Assembly: GCA_002633025.1 (NCBI GenBank)
Contig: NMRB01000560.1
Coordinates: forward strand, 108,979 to 172,978
Source of the DNA: Notospermus geniculatus
Lineage: Eukaryota > Nemertea > Pilidiophora > Heteronemertea > Lineidae
Reading direction: 5' to 3'
DNA length: 64,000 bases
The translations under genes and the position numbers were made by a program. Below are positions 1-13,750 of the stretch, one piece after another. How positions within the stretch are numbered: position 1 is the stretch's first letter; the number at the start of each line of letters is the position of its first letter. Below the pieces are notes generated by a model, which worked only from the letters and a program-made list of their open reading frames with translations, was not told where the DNA came from and did no database searches.

Positions 1-1302
1 GATGATGTTGACATGATCTTTTGGTCGACTTTTCGTTGAAAAGTTGTCAAAAACACAGTTGGATTAGGATTAAATTCCCTCAAGTGATGGTAAGTTAGTT
101 TTGAATCTTTCTTCTGTTGAAATTGATATGCGTTTCATCCCAATCGGCCGGGTGGTTGTGGAGATCTCTTCACTTTTGTGGATCGTCGGGGCCTGATTTC
201 CTGGGCCGAAATCATTCGCAGTGGGAAAAATCGGGGGGTTTTAGCACTTTCGAGTGCCCAAATCAATGTACAACATCAAGATTTGAGATAGATTTCGGTT
301 TATTTTGAATCTATACATTCTCAGCTTCAAAACGGTACCTTGTTTGTGAAATTTGGTTGAGATTTGGCTTCTCGGCAGATCGTTGAAGTGAAAATGTCCG
401 AATGGGGTCTTGTTTGAAGTTGTATCCCTTGTTATTTTCTACTGGGTATACGTTAGTATACCGGGGCATTACTCGGGGGTGTGTTATTGGACCTCTGTAA
501 CACGCCCACCACCCCTGCAATGCATGCCTCAAGTCCCTGTGGTTTTTCTCGCATTGTCACGTCCGATGAAGACTGGCCGTTGTCAGAGAGACGGACAGCG
601 CTTTCATGGCGTCCCTTTTGACCACTCATATAAATTTATTTCGTATCTTTCATATATAGCTTGAAAATTTGAGTTTGCACTTTTCGGTTTGTCAAAACGA
701 CAGCGCTGACCACTCAGTAATCTCTTGCTTCACTCCACTCAATTCCTGCTCTCTTTTTGAACAACAATTTTACAGTCATTTCGCCTACCAATAAAAGAAT
801 ATCCGAGGTTGCGATGCCTGTTGATTTTCATTGCAGTTATCATGGAGGGCTAATAAGCTATCTTATACCTCCACGCAATGATCTTATCTCCCATGGTGAC
901 TGGTCAGAAGACGACCCCTTTTCGGCCATGAAAACTGGACAATACGTGGACATGATTTAACGACGGGCCTCTCAAAGAACTCTACCACTCGTCGCCAGGT
1001 GAATTGGCCGATATTTCAATGGTTATCTGGACAGAGCTTCAATTCCTTTAGAAGTTGTCCTGATCTAATCTTTTCTTCACTGCGAGTGCCATAATCTATT
1101 AGAGTTCACCCATTATGAATGAAACACCAAGTGTCAGATTGCTGATGATTTTAGAATGGCTGATCTTACCGACCCTTGAAATAAAAGAATTTCAATAGGT
1201 GTAACTGTTCGCTACATGTCAGGTTTGAAAGAAATATTCAGAATCCCGCTGCACTGAACCACTTGCAGCAGCTGCTATGGCACAGCTCATCGTGGTTGGC
1301 TC

Positions 1303-1370
1303 GTTGGTCTCTGAGAGTAAAGCAACGTAGAGAGCGGTCAGCACTTGGATGGGTGACCGTTTTTATACGC
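1303..1370 (+). mobile_element. 5S rRNA-derived fragment
   Basis: GGTCAGCACTTGGATGGGTG then ACCG matches the 3' half of animal 5S rRNA (GTTAGTACTTGGATGGGAGA). GAGAGTAAAGCA upstream is similar to the 5S AGCTAAGCA box. The 5' half is not recognisable. Probably a 5S-derived SINE remnant or pseudogene. Confidence 0.6.
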
Positions 1371-2376
1371 ATCCACACCGTTCTGGTTATTTCTGCATTG
1401 ATTTCCTTCATTTTCTGTAGAACTTTCAGTTCTGATAAATTCATTCACATTTCCAAACTTAGATTGAAGAAGTCAGCCAAACTCAGTTATCGACGACCCA
1501 TGCAAGTAAAGAATCCGCTTTTTAGCAAAAACTGACCGCCGCTAACCTCCGAACGACTTCACTCCGAACAAGCGGCTGAAATTGTTCCTGCAAAATTTGA
1601 CACCGAATTTTGAAATTAGTTCCACGCCTCTGAATAAAGTGACAATGACATTCTGAATCCGGCCACTAAGTCTGTTAAAATGGCGATATTTAGAGACAAA
1701 GTGGGCCTTTCATCCACTCAGAAATATCCCCTAATCTTCTCTGCTCTAACCCGAGCGCTGGCGTCCCTTACCCAGGAGCCTGCCCCCTGGCTACAGGGGT
1801 ATTCATTCTCCCCAGAGGAAAATACAAGACAATTTTCTCAACTGTGAGCAAACTTCTGGGGGTATTGTTTCTTAACTCGAGGCGTCAGGGCAATCAGCAT
1901 CAGTTTCATGTCCTAATTACACTAAAACGAGCGGTTAGAGGCGACAGGAACACGTGGTCTTGGTACCCTTCATGTGACACGACATCTGACACACCACGGC
2001 AGATGAAAACATTAACCTGAGTCTAGGAACAAGAATGCACGTCAAGGGAACACGAAGGACACAAAAGAAAAGGGTTGAAAACGTCTGAAACCTGTTCACC
2101 GCGAACCCCTTTGATTTTTTCACCGCCTGAGGGGTTCTGTTCGGGAAATTTGAGACCCTGGATGGATTTTACGTGCGCTGACAGGCAATGAACCTGTGAG
2201 GTGCAAAGTTCACTCCAGACAAACTCACAGGGGTTCCAAAACACTCATAACATTCTGCTTATCTTGGTCATTACATATTACATCTGAAAGAGACGTGTAA
2301 GTCCTTCCATAATCAGTCCTTGCTCCTACAAGTTGCGTTCATGTTATTGGGTAATTCTATTACCCCATTGTTTCCC

Positions 2377-2449
2377 TCCGAGAATCGATCCCGCTCACCC
2401 AGGAGTGAAAGTTAAATGCCGTGCACTAACCACTATGTCGGCCTGGCAT
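2377..2449 (-). mobile_element. tRNA-like SINE fragment
   Basis: Minus strand reads TAGTGGTTAGTGC (A box) and GGGATCGATTCTC (B box, one or two mismatches) at tRNA spacing. Stems are eroded. Confidence 0.5.
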
Positions 2450-5400
2450 TCTTGTTAAAAAACAGCCGTATTTGACCCTGCGGCGGGCAGATGCCGTCCT
2501 GAAACCCTCTACCCAAATCACCAAGCCTTTCAGCATCGCCTTCACTTCAACTTCTCAAATTTACTGGAAAGTTTTATGCTCCTGGGCAGACCCAAGGCAT
2601 TGATTTTTTTTAAAAACTTTAACAAATTTGATAATTAATCCGGTCAGTGTTACATGCACGCGTTATAAAAGCTTGATGATTATTTAGAGCTAATGTGTGA
2701 AATGTCTGAGATCTGAACAGTCCGATAACGCAGGACTGTCCGGATGGTCATTTCTGGTGTACAGTTCCACATGCGCTAGTTTTTGATGAATGTCACCAGC
2801 GCCATCTGCGCCGTATAGTCCTGTCCTTGAAGAAACCCTGGGGAGAATATTCTTCACCACTTTTATGATTCATTTGAAGACCAAAGAGGGCCGAAAGGGT
2901 ATCTCCACGGTAAAAGGCAAGGTTTGTATTCCGATCATGATCGGATACCGGCGATGTAACAGGTGATTTAGTCCCTTGTGGGACACAGTCCGCTTGTATT
3001 GACGAGATATCAGCAACAGTGGGTCATAATTTTGTTGTTAAATATTCATCCTTGAATTTTACGTGAGTCTTCTGCAAATAACCACTTGAATCAAATTAAC
3101 CGTAAGACTCACAGCAGGTAGGATGGCACCCATCTTTCACATGTCAACTCGCCCTCCTTGGTTTAGGGGAGGGCGTTGCTGTGTTGATGCCTATCACGAG
3201 CGCCCCAACGCCCCCTGCTGGGCGCTCACAGCGGGGCTGCCGATTTCAGCAGCTTTTAACAAATCGAATTACTCGAAACCGTATCGCCACATCACGGAGG
3301 ACTCCGAGACGTAACCCGTGGAGGCTCGAGAGCGTTCAGTCCTCGCCACCGGCGCATGTCACCCTTTGTCAACATCGATGAAGGGACCAAAACCCTTTTT
3401 GTGATTTCGTGTTAAACTGCGTCGAACTTGGAAACAAATCTGATTTATATTTCCTGATAATTCAGGGGCAGCGTCGTCGGTGAATTGACGTAGGGTCGGT
3501 ATACTAAGCCAATTTGGCGAGCTGCTGGGGTGGTTACGGTACCTGGTTCCGGAACACGACCCGCCGAGCAGACGTCGTGTGTCGTCTGCTACACAGGGTG
3601 CCATCTTCAATCGTCATCGCAAGGCCGTGGTTTTGGGGCGTCCTTTCAGGCAATTGAGATTTGAATGGTGATTTTATTGAATTGTTATTTGATTTTTTCA
3701 TTTTATTCTGTCGTCAAGGCCACCGCTGATGTCAGGGTTGCAAAGATGAGGAGTTTGTCCTGACTGCGCATTCTGAACCATCGGATCCACACATTGCTTC
3801 ACAGTGGATAAAGATTAGGTCCAATGTCAGCTTATTCTCAGCGTATTACATACGTACCTTCACCCAGTTACGTAATACTAAATAGGCCTACCATTCAGCA
3901 CAGATCTGGCTACTCTGACTAGGCCATTACGTATGACCAAAAGGTTGAGGAATTTGTGAAGTTCGGAGCTCCCCCNATGGGGCCGAGGGAGGACAAGCCA
4001 AGCAAGCGATGAAACAAAGCACAAGAATCCAACAACATTAATCAATTGTCACTTAAAATGTCGCCGAGTGAACCTATGGACACAACAAGAACTGATTGAA
4101 GAGCAGCCGTCTCGAGTCGCCGAATGACACCAGCCGATACTGAACGATTTGTAAGAACTTTATTGAAATACGATACGTGAAACTGTGCGAGATTTATTAA
4201 AATGTAAAGAACATTCAATTTTATCAATCAAAGATCCAAATGGGTGCAGCTGGTTGTCGAATGATGTGATTATATAACAAGAACCAGGTCCTTTATGAGC
4301 CTTTCCGCAAATTGTCCCTGATTGAGGGGTTGTATTGGAACGTGCGCTGAAATATTAAGGGACTTCGAGAAAGACAGAAAATTTGATAAAAGGAGGAGAA
4401 ATTTGATCTGATTTCTGACGCATTACGCTGTGATACCGGATACCCTGACAACGGAATTTGAACATTTTATGCAAAAATATTAAAATTGGTTTATTCGTTA
4501 TTATGTAATAGACAAAGGTCCGGTAGACCCTCTGGTTCTGCAGCAGCAAGAGACCCTTCACGGATGTGACTTGATCTCCCCCCAGAAATTAGCTCCAGGG
4601 TTTGGGTTTAATTGATTGAATCCTGGATATCTGTAAAACGGTAAAATAACAATCGGACCACGGAAAAGAACCTGTGATACCCTTTAAGGCGTGATGCTCG
4701 CGCTAGGGTTCTCCTTGGGGCCCTTTTTATATAGCTAGTAATCCAATGAAGGCATGCGGCCCTCAGAAAGGGATGTTGCTGTCGAGGGTAGGAATTGCAC
4801 ACTCCGCCAAGCTACTTCTTGAGCCCCCTGCGGAGTCTGATAAAGCTGGACCCCCATCAACCTTTCAGGGGGTATTTTATTGGAAAATGTAATCAAATAT
4901 CATAAGGGTCTAGATACGAGGAGTCAACGTCCCCTCGTCTCCTCATTTATCATGAAATATTCAAATGAGCTCTTCGATTCGTCACTATATGTTGTGTGCA
5001 ATCAACAACTATTCGCGTTTTGTAACAAGGCCATGTCATGCGTCATCACAGCCAAAAGGAAAAGGGCTAGACCCTGGGGGTATATTGTTGTGGCGACTTG
5101 ACAAAGAAGGGGCAAAGAGTTAGGGTCACAAAGGCCAGACGAAGTAGGGCGCACCACGACGCCTGTCCCTTCTTCATCATAACATCATAAAGTGTCGGCG
5201 ACGACACGGATTGAATAGAAGACACGGTAATTACCTAATGCATTAGGAATGCCCTGACAATGCAACAGGAGTCGTGGGCTCCCTTAGAAATCTTCATCCG
5301 TTATTTCTAAGTATCCTGCTTTATGGTTTAAAGACACTACGAGGTCAAAATGAGATGTAAGGATGCCACAAAAGGCGACGATAAACAGCTTAAAAGGTCA

Positions 5401-5894
5401 GGGACACTGGATAAAATAGGTTTTGTCCCGGGTGTGTTCTTCATCCGAGTTGAGATGATTAACACCTCCGAACTGAGAAACGGAGAAATTCAATTCTTCC
5501 CAGGTTTCTAGGGGTGTTAAGGAATGGTTCCTTTGTCACAGAAGATGTTTTGAAATTTTTGTCTATTTCTGCTACAAAGGTTTAATTTTCACACCCCAAA
5601 ACGGTTCTTTATTAAAACGTATAATTTCGGCTTCGGACAAGACGGGAAACTATCATTGACCTTGTCGGAAAACCTCAACTCGAAAAGACTCCTGCATCTT
5701 ACAAATCTCATCCGATTGTATTGGTTGAGTTTTTAATTCAACAAGATAAATATTCAGGGCATTCTCAAAGGATTTATGCTCCTCTAATTTGAAGTCTTCG
5801 TTTCGTTTGAATCGCACAGATTTGGTTGTTTGGGTCCCAGATCCAAGTGAAGTTCACATGGGAAAGAAGACATTGAATACGTTAGCTAAATCGC

Positions 5895-5963
5895 ACAGTC
5901 CGAGGTGGTCTAGTGCTCGGGTCTCTAGCTAGCGTTCATGAGGTACCAGGTTAGAATATATGG
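5895..5963 (+). mobile_element. Possible decayed tRNA-like fragment
   Basis: GGTGGTCTAGTGCTCGG resembles an A box and TACCAGGTTAGAATAT a poor B box at the right spacing. Weak. Confidence 0.3.
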
Positions 5964-7548
5964 TCAGACAATCGTAGACAAAACATATTGACATTGGCCA
6001 AAATAGCAAGAGGCAAATCCACAAGCCACCCCAGATCTCCGTTTTGTGGGACTATATTTTAACTGACATATGTTAAAATCATTGAAAAAATCTTCCTGGT
6101 GCGCGCTTAAATCTATCATCAGGTGTCTGTTAATATCACTAATTAGACGTCATTACCTCCCCTTTGTGTGAGGTGCGGGTAAAGGTACTTTTAACTTAAT
6201 CATTATCTGTCACTCTGACCTTGCTCGCCAGAGTTCCCAACAAGGATGGCATTTTCGCCCCTCCTTTGATGGAGAACGTCATTTTGTTTGTGCACGTGAC
6301 CAATCCGGGCGCCATAACGTCAAGCCACCTGAGATCATCCATCTTACCAGTTATAACTGACAAATCTGGTGTCAAACTAAAACCTGGGTGTACCACTAGC
6401 GATAATGGGGTTGATCTTCTCCCCAACACGATGCTGGAAACGCCTTTCAACAATGAAAATTGGGAATGATGGCGTCATCAGCACCCGCATCACCAGCCCT
6501 CTCCAATAAGACACAGGCTCATCAATAGTCACTATATTCCTATTCATCAATCTCTTTAAAGTATTAATTAAACACCGTTTTATCCCTGTTCAGATATTCC
6601 CGGTGTTTTTGCTCGGTGTTGTTCACCGGTGGCTTCCCGTGAGGACCTGTGGAGACAGCCAGTGGCGACCACCGCGCACCGAGTCCACGCAACCGCTGAG
6701 AACGTCCCCAAAACAATCCCCTCGCCTCGGCGCAGATTTTAACGCGCGTTCATTCAAAGACTTCAATTTGTATTGTCCCGTTTAATTCTCAGTTTAATTA
6801 TACCTCCCGTAACTAAACTCCCATTGAGTTTTTGAGAGGAAATAACAGAAAGCATTATGCCTTGTCTCCATTAGAAACTTTGTTTTCCAGCGGAGTCTCG
6901 GATATCAAGAATTATGCGACGAATTATTACAACTCGAAATGGTCGGCGGCAATTTTTCAATTTTTATTCGGAGCTATTAAAATTGTAGCCTTGGGCTAGT
7001 TTTCTTCGTCTTTGAAACTCTCCAGTTGGTTTTTATCTTTCATTAGGCATGCTGGGACGGCAACAGATAATACAATTCCACCTGATGCCCTAAATATGGC
7101 CGATCGTCAGAATTAGTCTGTCCGTGTAATTTCACGAGGGATAAATAAGTGGAGTTTATTTTATTTATTCAATAAAACTCTCCGCGGCGCCGTCTTCTCG
7201 CCGTGCCGTCTTTGTTGATTCGGTCAGATAAATCTCCTCGCGGCCTTCGGATTCGTTGCCACCCAGGATACGACTTGTAATCTTAAATTTACCACTTAAA
7301 GTGAACAAGGAGTTTGGAGACCTTCCTCCTGGCGAAGGGGTCTCAATTGCATGAATTGGGAAATTAATTTTAAAGTATACCGCAAATTTCTTAATCACAA
7401 GGTGATTTATTTGGCGACGGGTTGGACGAAATGAGACGGAATGCCGTTTACATATCGCGTCGTCAATGACTTCGGCTAATTTACTGTCATGGTTTGAAGC
7501 GCCCTATGTACAAAATTCTTGCAATACGTTTGTGAAAATGAAGAGCTT

Positions 7549-7697
7549 AGGGAGGTTTAGAAATCTAACGATAGACGTAAACGTTACGACGTTATTTTTC
7601 ATACAACGCATTAACCAGATTTTATATCTTGCATTTTCGTACAAAAATAACGTTGTCGTTAACGTTAACGTTTATCGTTTGATTTCTAAACCACCCT
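7549..7697. mobile_element. 149-bp MITE with TA target site
   Basis: AGGGAGGTTTAGAAATC at the left and GATTTCTAAACCACCCT at the right; inner ends carry AACGATARACGT and AACGTTATTTT in both orientations. TA lies outside each GGG end. Confidence 0.75.
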
Positions 7698-9832
7698 ATT
7701 AACTCATCTCATACCGAGATTCAGGTTATTTCACTCGCCTATTGCCTACGTCAGAAAAGATACGGCGAAGGCGGAGATGTCTAAACGATCCTGTTTTGAG
7801 AGGATGAAGTGAACCTTGCCAGCTCGCGTTGTGCGGTCTCTCTGACGAAAGATTGAAATAATTCTTCTCCGCAGCAGCATTCTCTTCAGATTATGTTGTG
7901 TAACAAACCGCAGCCTCCATTCTCCATCACTCAGCCTCTCTTTGTTATCTCATATCAACTATTTACCAAGCAAGAGATAGAGAGTGCGATACGATTCATC
8001 TGAGAGATTGGCCCGTAATGATTTTTCGCTAACATCAGATCTTTAGGATGAGGACAATGAGGGAACGACCTTAAGATGGGATTACAAAGCGATGCGGTTA
8101 ACACGGGAACAAAAGCCAGCGAGATTCGGTTACATCGTGTGTAATGGCGAAAGACGAGGTAATGACGCCTGTGACCTTGACGTGTCATTGGACGCTTCTC
8201 GAGCCGAGAAACAGTCTCCAAAACGGAACGTTGTCTCCTGGCTTTACTGGGAGAAAAGGCGAGAGAGGGGAGAACGGTAGCTAAAAGCCATGGTTCCGAA
8301 AACTGGTCCTTGCCTTTCGGATTACACCCTGTCCGAATAAAATTGATGGCGGGAGGGCGTGCTCGCTTGGAGTACCCGTCAAATTATTTGTGCCACCATT
8401 AATTTGTCCATTGACCCCTGGACCCTTCTCATGATTGACCAAAGGATGGTCATGGTAGCGTTGTGCAGTCTCCGACCATGAAAGGCCGAGCATCAATGTA
8501 ACAGTTGATGGATCACAAGCCGCCGATTGTCACCGTCTGGTCACCGGTCCCTGACGTTATTGTGTCGATGGAGTGACCGTGTCCACGCGACCCGGGCACA
8601 GCGGACAGACGTCCAGCACCCTTGACGAGTTGTCTCGGACACACCTCAGCGGCGCTAATGGAAAACCTCTCATCGGCGAACGACCACAACATGGTGAACA
8701 AGCGGTATCTCACTGTTTAACAAGTCACGATGGCTAATATTATGACCGTAGTAACAGATCTAAGTGTCCAATGATTAAGAACAACCGCTGCGTGTCGTGT
8801 CGATAAGAGATTTCAACGGCTATAATGATGTCCTTCATAATTGACCTTGGGATTCCGTGCCAGAATGACCAATTGGCCTTCGGTGATATTAAGACTTGGG
8901 CGTCAAATTGATCTTTATTAGCTGTATAAAACAATACAAGGCAACTTGTAACGTGGGCGAAAAACCAGTCAGGAAATGTCAAAGTGGTACACATACAATA
9001 ATCCTGGCATGAGGAGCATGTGCTTCAGGTATTTTACCCAGGATGCAACTTCCTGCGGATGCGCAGTTTCACTTTGGCGTCTCTCCTGTCGGCAAGCACT
9101 TTAGAGTCCATAATCGTCAAGAGAAATGAATTGCTAATATTTGTCATGATACGTGTATCTCTGAGTGAATTGTGCGTTTTCCATGACTGCTGCTTTCTGC
9201 TGTGAACCTGCGGAAACGTACACGTTATTATGAACGATAAGTGACCTCTCTATATTGCGTAACAACGACGCAGCCACCGCTCTAAATTCGACAACGGATC
9301 AAGCTAGTGAGAAGAATTCTGCTACACCCCACGTACGTTGGCTCCACAGGGATAACAGAGAGGCTGGCCTTCGACAGTCAAGGATAAGTAGAGCCCTTTA
9401 TCTCAGACAAAGTTAACAAACTCCCCTCGCCTATCACCACCTACCAATAAGGATTACTGGCCATCAGAATGTTTGTTGTCGTCCAGTAACCCCTCGGGTC
9501 ACTCTGGTGGACAATCCTTCGGTCTGTCGTCCTTGGCCTGTCAGGAGGACACACCTAGGACAGAAGGGCAAGCCTTGAACAGGGGCCTGACCTCGGCGTT
9601 CGTTTACTTTCCCCTCCCACCACCTCTGGTCTCATTTTGCCACCGTCGGTATCAATACGGTCAGAGATGGAAACTCGTCCCATTGCGATGTATCAATGGA
9701 GGAGAAAATTGGAATATTTCAATCTTCATTCTGTATGAAGATTCATTGATTGTTCTGACCTTGAGTTAAAGGATTTTCCTATCAGATTAAATCTTTCAAA
9801 TTCGTTTCGTTCCAATTAAATACCTGGGGCGA

Positions 9833-9947
9833 CCGCCACGAAACTACGATAGCACTAACAGGGCCTAACAGAGAAATTCTGTAATGGTAAAAGCCATTGC
9901 ATACCTCTCTGTTAGGCCCTGTTAGTGCTATCGGAGTTTCGTGGCGG
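9833..9947. repeat. 115-bp near-perfect hairpin
   Basis: Two 42-bp arms (CCGCCACGAAACTACGATAG onward) pair with one mismatch. The 31-nt loop has its own AATGG/CCATT pairing. Probably a young foldback element; a hairpin RNA is possible but untested. Confidence 0.85.
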
Positions 9948-12900
9948 CCCGCACTGAGCTGCAGACTCTACGGGTCATAGTTTCAATGCAACCAGTGGAA
10001 ACTGATGCTGACGCGATCTCCACTTGCTAAAGAAGTGACGACATTCTCCTTCAAGACGCTCTTGAAGACGAGGTCCAAAAGACGGCGTCGCGGAGTCAGC
10101 GATTTAGTTCATTGCTGCATTCTAGACGCCTTATGATTCTTCGGCAACACCGATGGGCCTCGAAATCTTGCCTGCTTGACAGCATCGCTGCTTTTAGTTG
10201 TTAAGTATTTCAGGTAAACAACCTTCAAAACGATGCAGGCCAGCATCCTTGTTTTGACTCGAAAACTCTTTTACACCAGAAAAACAGGTTTTTCCCAGAA
10301 ATTTGCTCCGTGTCCATCTCGTGTCGGGACAGATCACGTGATAAAGGCGAGGAGAGGCTTAATTGAAATTTGATTGAGTTTTTACGAGGAAGCGATGGGA
10401 TAAGTCAACACGGCCACGCGTATTTCACATCATTACGGGGAAGTTATGATGCCAGGGACCTCTCGTCAAACGATTCTATTTCAGGAACACCTGCGTAACA
10501 GGTTGACTTATTGTTGACAAATGCAACTTGACGATCATTTTATTTATTTTGGAGCACATTTTTGCCACTTTACGAGTCTAGCGGCTCACTTGACGGTGTT
10601 GATTCGGCGTGTCGGGATCAGTAGGGGTTACAAGTGATTGGACTTATCGCCAGAGGTGGTGATTTTGTGTGGTCGATTCACTTGATTGGACCTTTTAAGA
10701 GTTGATCTCACGGTGTGATATGTGGGTCCCGCAGCTCCTCCTCAAGCCAAGGGACCGACCTGCAGGTGGCTCTGTTAACATAACTTTTTATGAAAGGAAC
10801 CAATCGACTTATCGAGTAATTATAGTAAGATGACCTCTATATGGTCTTTAGATATTTGGACGTAATTGCAAACTCGTGACTTTGTTTGTCTCTCGGTAAA
10901 TGAAGACTGAAGGGTTTGAATTGTGCAAACGTGCCTGCCCGTTTCGCTTCGGATCGTCTAATTGCTCTACAAATCTAATAAAATGATGTGTGACCATTCA
11001 GAAATCAACAGGGGGCATAAATATAGGTTGTGTGTGATTTATGTACGTTTTGCTAACGTGTAGAGGGCGCTCTGTGCCAAAATGTAGGCCCGCACTCACG
11101 ATTCTTTCAGCGGGGTTTGTTGATTTTAAGAAATATCTTCCCACACTTCAATCAAATGCATGAAGTTGTTCCGATCTTGGTTTTCTGGGCGGGGTGGATC
11201 CTCCGTTGGGGAAAAACGGAACGAAAGCACGATTTTTCTTTTTTTTAACAACTAAATCGGGCAAAATACGGACGGGCGTCATCCATTCAGACAATTAACC
11301 AATTCCCAATAAGCACATCATGCGCTGCCGGCATGCCAACCAGCAAAACAGAGAAACATTATCTCAAAAGTGAAACTGAATCCCCAACTGAAGATTAAGT
11401 TACAAGTTTTCTGTGTATGCAACCCCTTCAGGAAAAAGGTGATGAAAGGGCAAGGATTCTGAAAGCGGGTGACCCGGGCCAGGCAGGTTGTCCACCTCGG
11501 AGCGCCTACAATCTTTAAAGGTGTGGAGCCCCCGTCATGCCTTTGGTATCTTCGCATATTGCAATGGGTGGCCGGCCTACTCTCTCATTTTCAAAACTAA
11601 AATTACTCCGTTTATGTTATGATCTATTATGACATTTCAGGCCGGTTATTTCCCGGCTGGGTTTTTGATATCAGTTTCTCAATACGCATTGTCGTTGCTG
11701 ATAAATGTTGCATTTTACGGGTGAATTAAGTAAAAATGTATCCAGTTTCGTTTCTGTGTTTCGAGGTTCGCTTCCGACGGGAGAGAGGTAAAATTACAGA
11801 AGGGTTGGGTGAGACCGCCAGCTACACACGTTGAGCTGCGCACTTGAAAGTCATGAAACAAAGCTCTGGATCATTTTTTGAAGGGCTGGCATTGTATTTA
11901 GCATTGATAGGTATATTTATTGGCTAAAAATACGCAATGTTATGACTGATATTCGCATTACACGTGAGCATATTTTGCTTATTACGGTATTTATTAAATG
12001 GGGCGTACAGACATTAAACGTCGCTACGGGAAAAAACAGGCCGTCATGTTATTAGTATTAATATTTTCCTGCTTTTTTTCGTGCGGTTTAATGGTGTTGA
12101 ACATAGATCGTCTAAAAACAACGGTTTTTATAGTGTCTTTCATGGCGATGAAGGAACTGTACATTGTACAGTACGTAGTTCCATGTGGTAGTTTGGTAAC
12201 CTCGAATTCTTAGCATGGAACGTATAGTCGATACTTTTGGCCATAACTCGACGACAGAATCATGCTTGCATTCAAAGTTATCTATGCCAGGGACCTTTTG
12301 ATAAGGGTCAGTGTTAGAGTTTGGCCCTTATTTGAAGACGTCTAGTATAATCTTAAAAACAACAGGACCAACTTATAGACCCGCAACCTCGACTGGCATT
12401 TACATTTGTAGTTATTTTTTCAATAAGGGATCACAGTGATTTGTATATCTGCCACATTGACTGTCGGAAAAGAAGCGAATAGATCTATGTAATAAGATAT
12501 AAGGTTTTTGTTTGTGTTTCTGTTGTGACTCTATATGAGGGAGGGGACATAGGGGCGTGTAAGGAATAAGAGAAAGGGACCAAACGAAAGGGAAACAGAT
12601 AATATTACATTAAACAGAGAAATGACTGCAGGTGGGGCACAACCCGTCAACCGAACCCTCAGATATTGATAGGGGTGAAATTACCCTTGTTACAATAGCA
12701 CCTCTCCTATCACAATCTGTCAGAATAACATTTTATTGAACAAACCCGCTTAAAGACGGCAATAATGATTTATCAGAAATGCTTTATTTTGGACATTATG
12801 ACGTAATGCGCGATAATTGTCCAAAATAGGGCATTACGCGCATTATTCGCAGACGACAATCGAGTAATGTAATTCCTGGAGCTGTTTACCAATCCTTGTT

Positions 12901-13059
12901 TTTTTAGTTTCCACCCGCATTCGGCATGCTTCTGTTTGAAAAGAGCAAGTTTTCGGAGAAAGTATTAGATGACAAAAATAATGATCGCCACACCCCTAGT
13001 ACCTAGTTCATCAATGTTTTCATGGGGGCGCCACCGTACAGACAGCCCGTTGCAACTTA

Positions 13060-13081
13060 TGTCTATGTCTATGTCTATGTT
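13060..13081 (+). repeat. TATGTC microsatellite
   Basis: Four tandem hexamers, TATGTC x4. Confidence 0.8.
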
Positions 13082-13510
13082 GACAGAGATCTGACGTCAG
13101 TACTTTTATGCAACTCTGGTCAGTGTCTACAACAGGGGATGGATCTTGAGTTTCCATTGTTAAAGAATGTTGTGGACTTCCATTCCTATGAAAAAAACCC
13201 GAATTGGTCGACACAACATCCATTCACCATCCGATGGAACCGGTCGTTCCTTCGAGGACAAAGCATTTTCGTTTAACTGCCACGCCGTACTATAGATGGC
13301 AGCACGTACTGGTCTCGTGAATTCCTCGGCTTCGGGACGGATTTGGGGATGCCTACTGTTATCTTCACGTCTCTCCATCATGAGGAGGGTTTTCCAGGTT
13401 ATTTCCAAATAAACCAAAGGAACTGATAGAATTTCGACCACCGTATGGTTTATCAAAGGCGTATTCCGAATTAAGCTAATTTTCTGACTCAAGTCAGGAG
13501 GGGGAGGAGG

Positions 13511-13750
13511 AGCGGCGGCGGCATGGTCTAGTGGTTAGCGAGACGGACTCCAGATCAGGGGGTCCAGGTGTAAAATCTGTGAGTGTACCAGACCTGACCG
13601 AGAAAAAAACACGCTCGCTTGGGTGTACACCGGGACTGTAATGTTCCCCAGGGAGTGGAGAAATGAAACTGGAATGAACAGACCTATAGCTGGGGGGGGG
13701 GATGTGAAGCGCCCTTGCAGAGTAAAAGAGCGCTATATAAAAAGCTCACA
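13511..13750 (+). mobile_element. tRNA-derived SINE with LINE-like tail
   Basis: TGGTCTAGTGGTTAGCGA is a clear A box (tRNA-Glu-like) and GGTCCAGGTGTAAAATC a degraded B box. The 3' end, TGAAGCGCCCTTGCAGAGTA then AAAGAGCGCTATATAAA, is the tail shared by many animal SINEs and L2-clade LINEs. About 240 bp. Confidence 0.7.

Larger units (their letters stand above)
1..13500. other. Intergenic DNA with no recognised gene
   Basis: Open frames are all under about 110 codons, overlap on both strands and show no familiar motif. Only the repeat fragments listed separately are supported. One n lies near 3976. A perfect 16-bp palindrome TCCGATCATGATCGGA is at 2930-2945. Confidence 0.6.

Noticed and set aside
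12780-12850. Nested short palindromes (TTTTGGACA.. / TGTCCAAAA, TAATGCGCG / CGCGCATTA)
   Set aside because: Too short and irregular to call an element or regulatory site.
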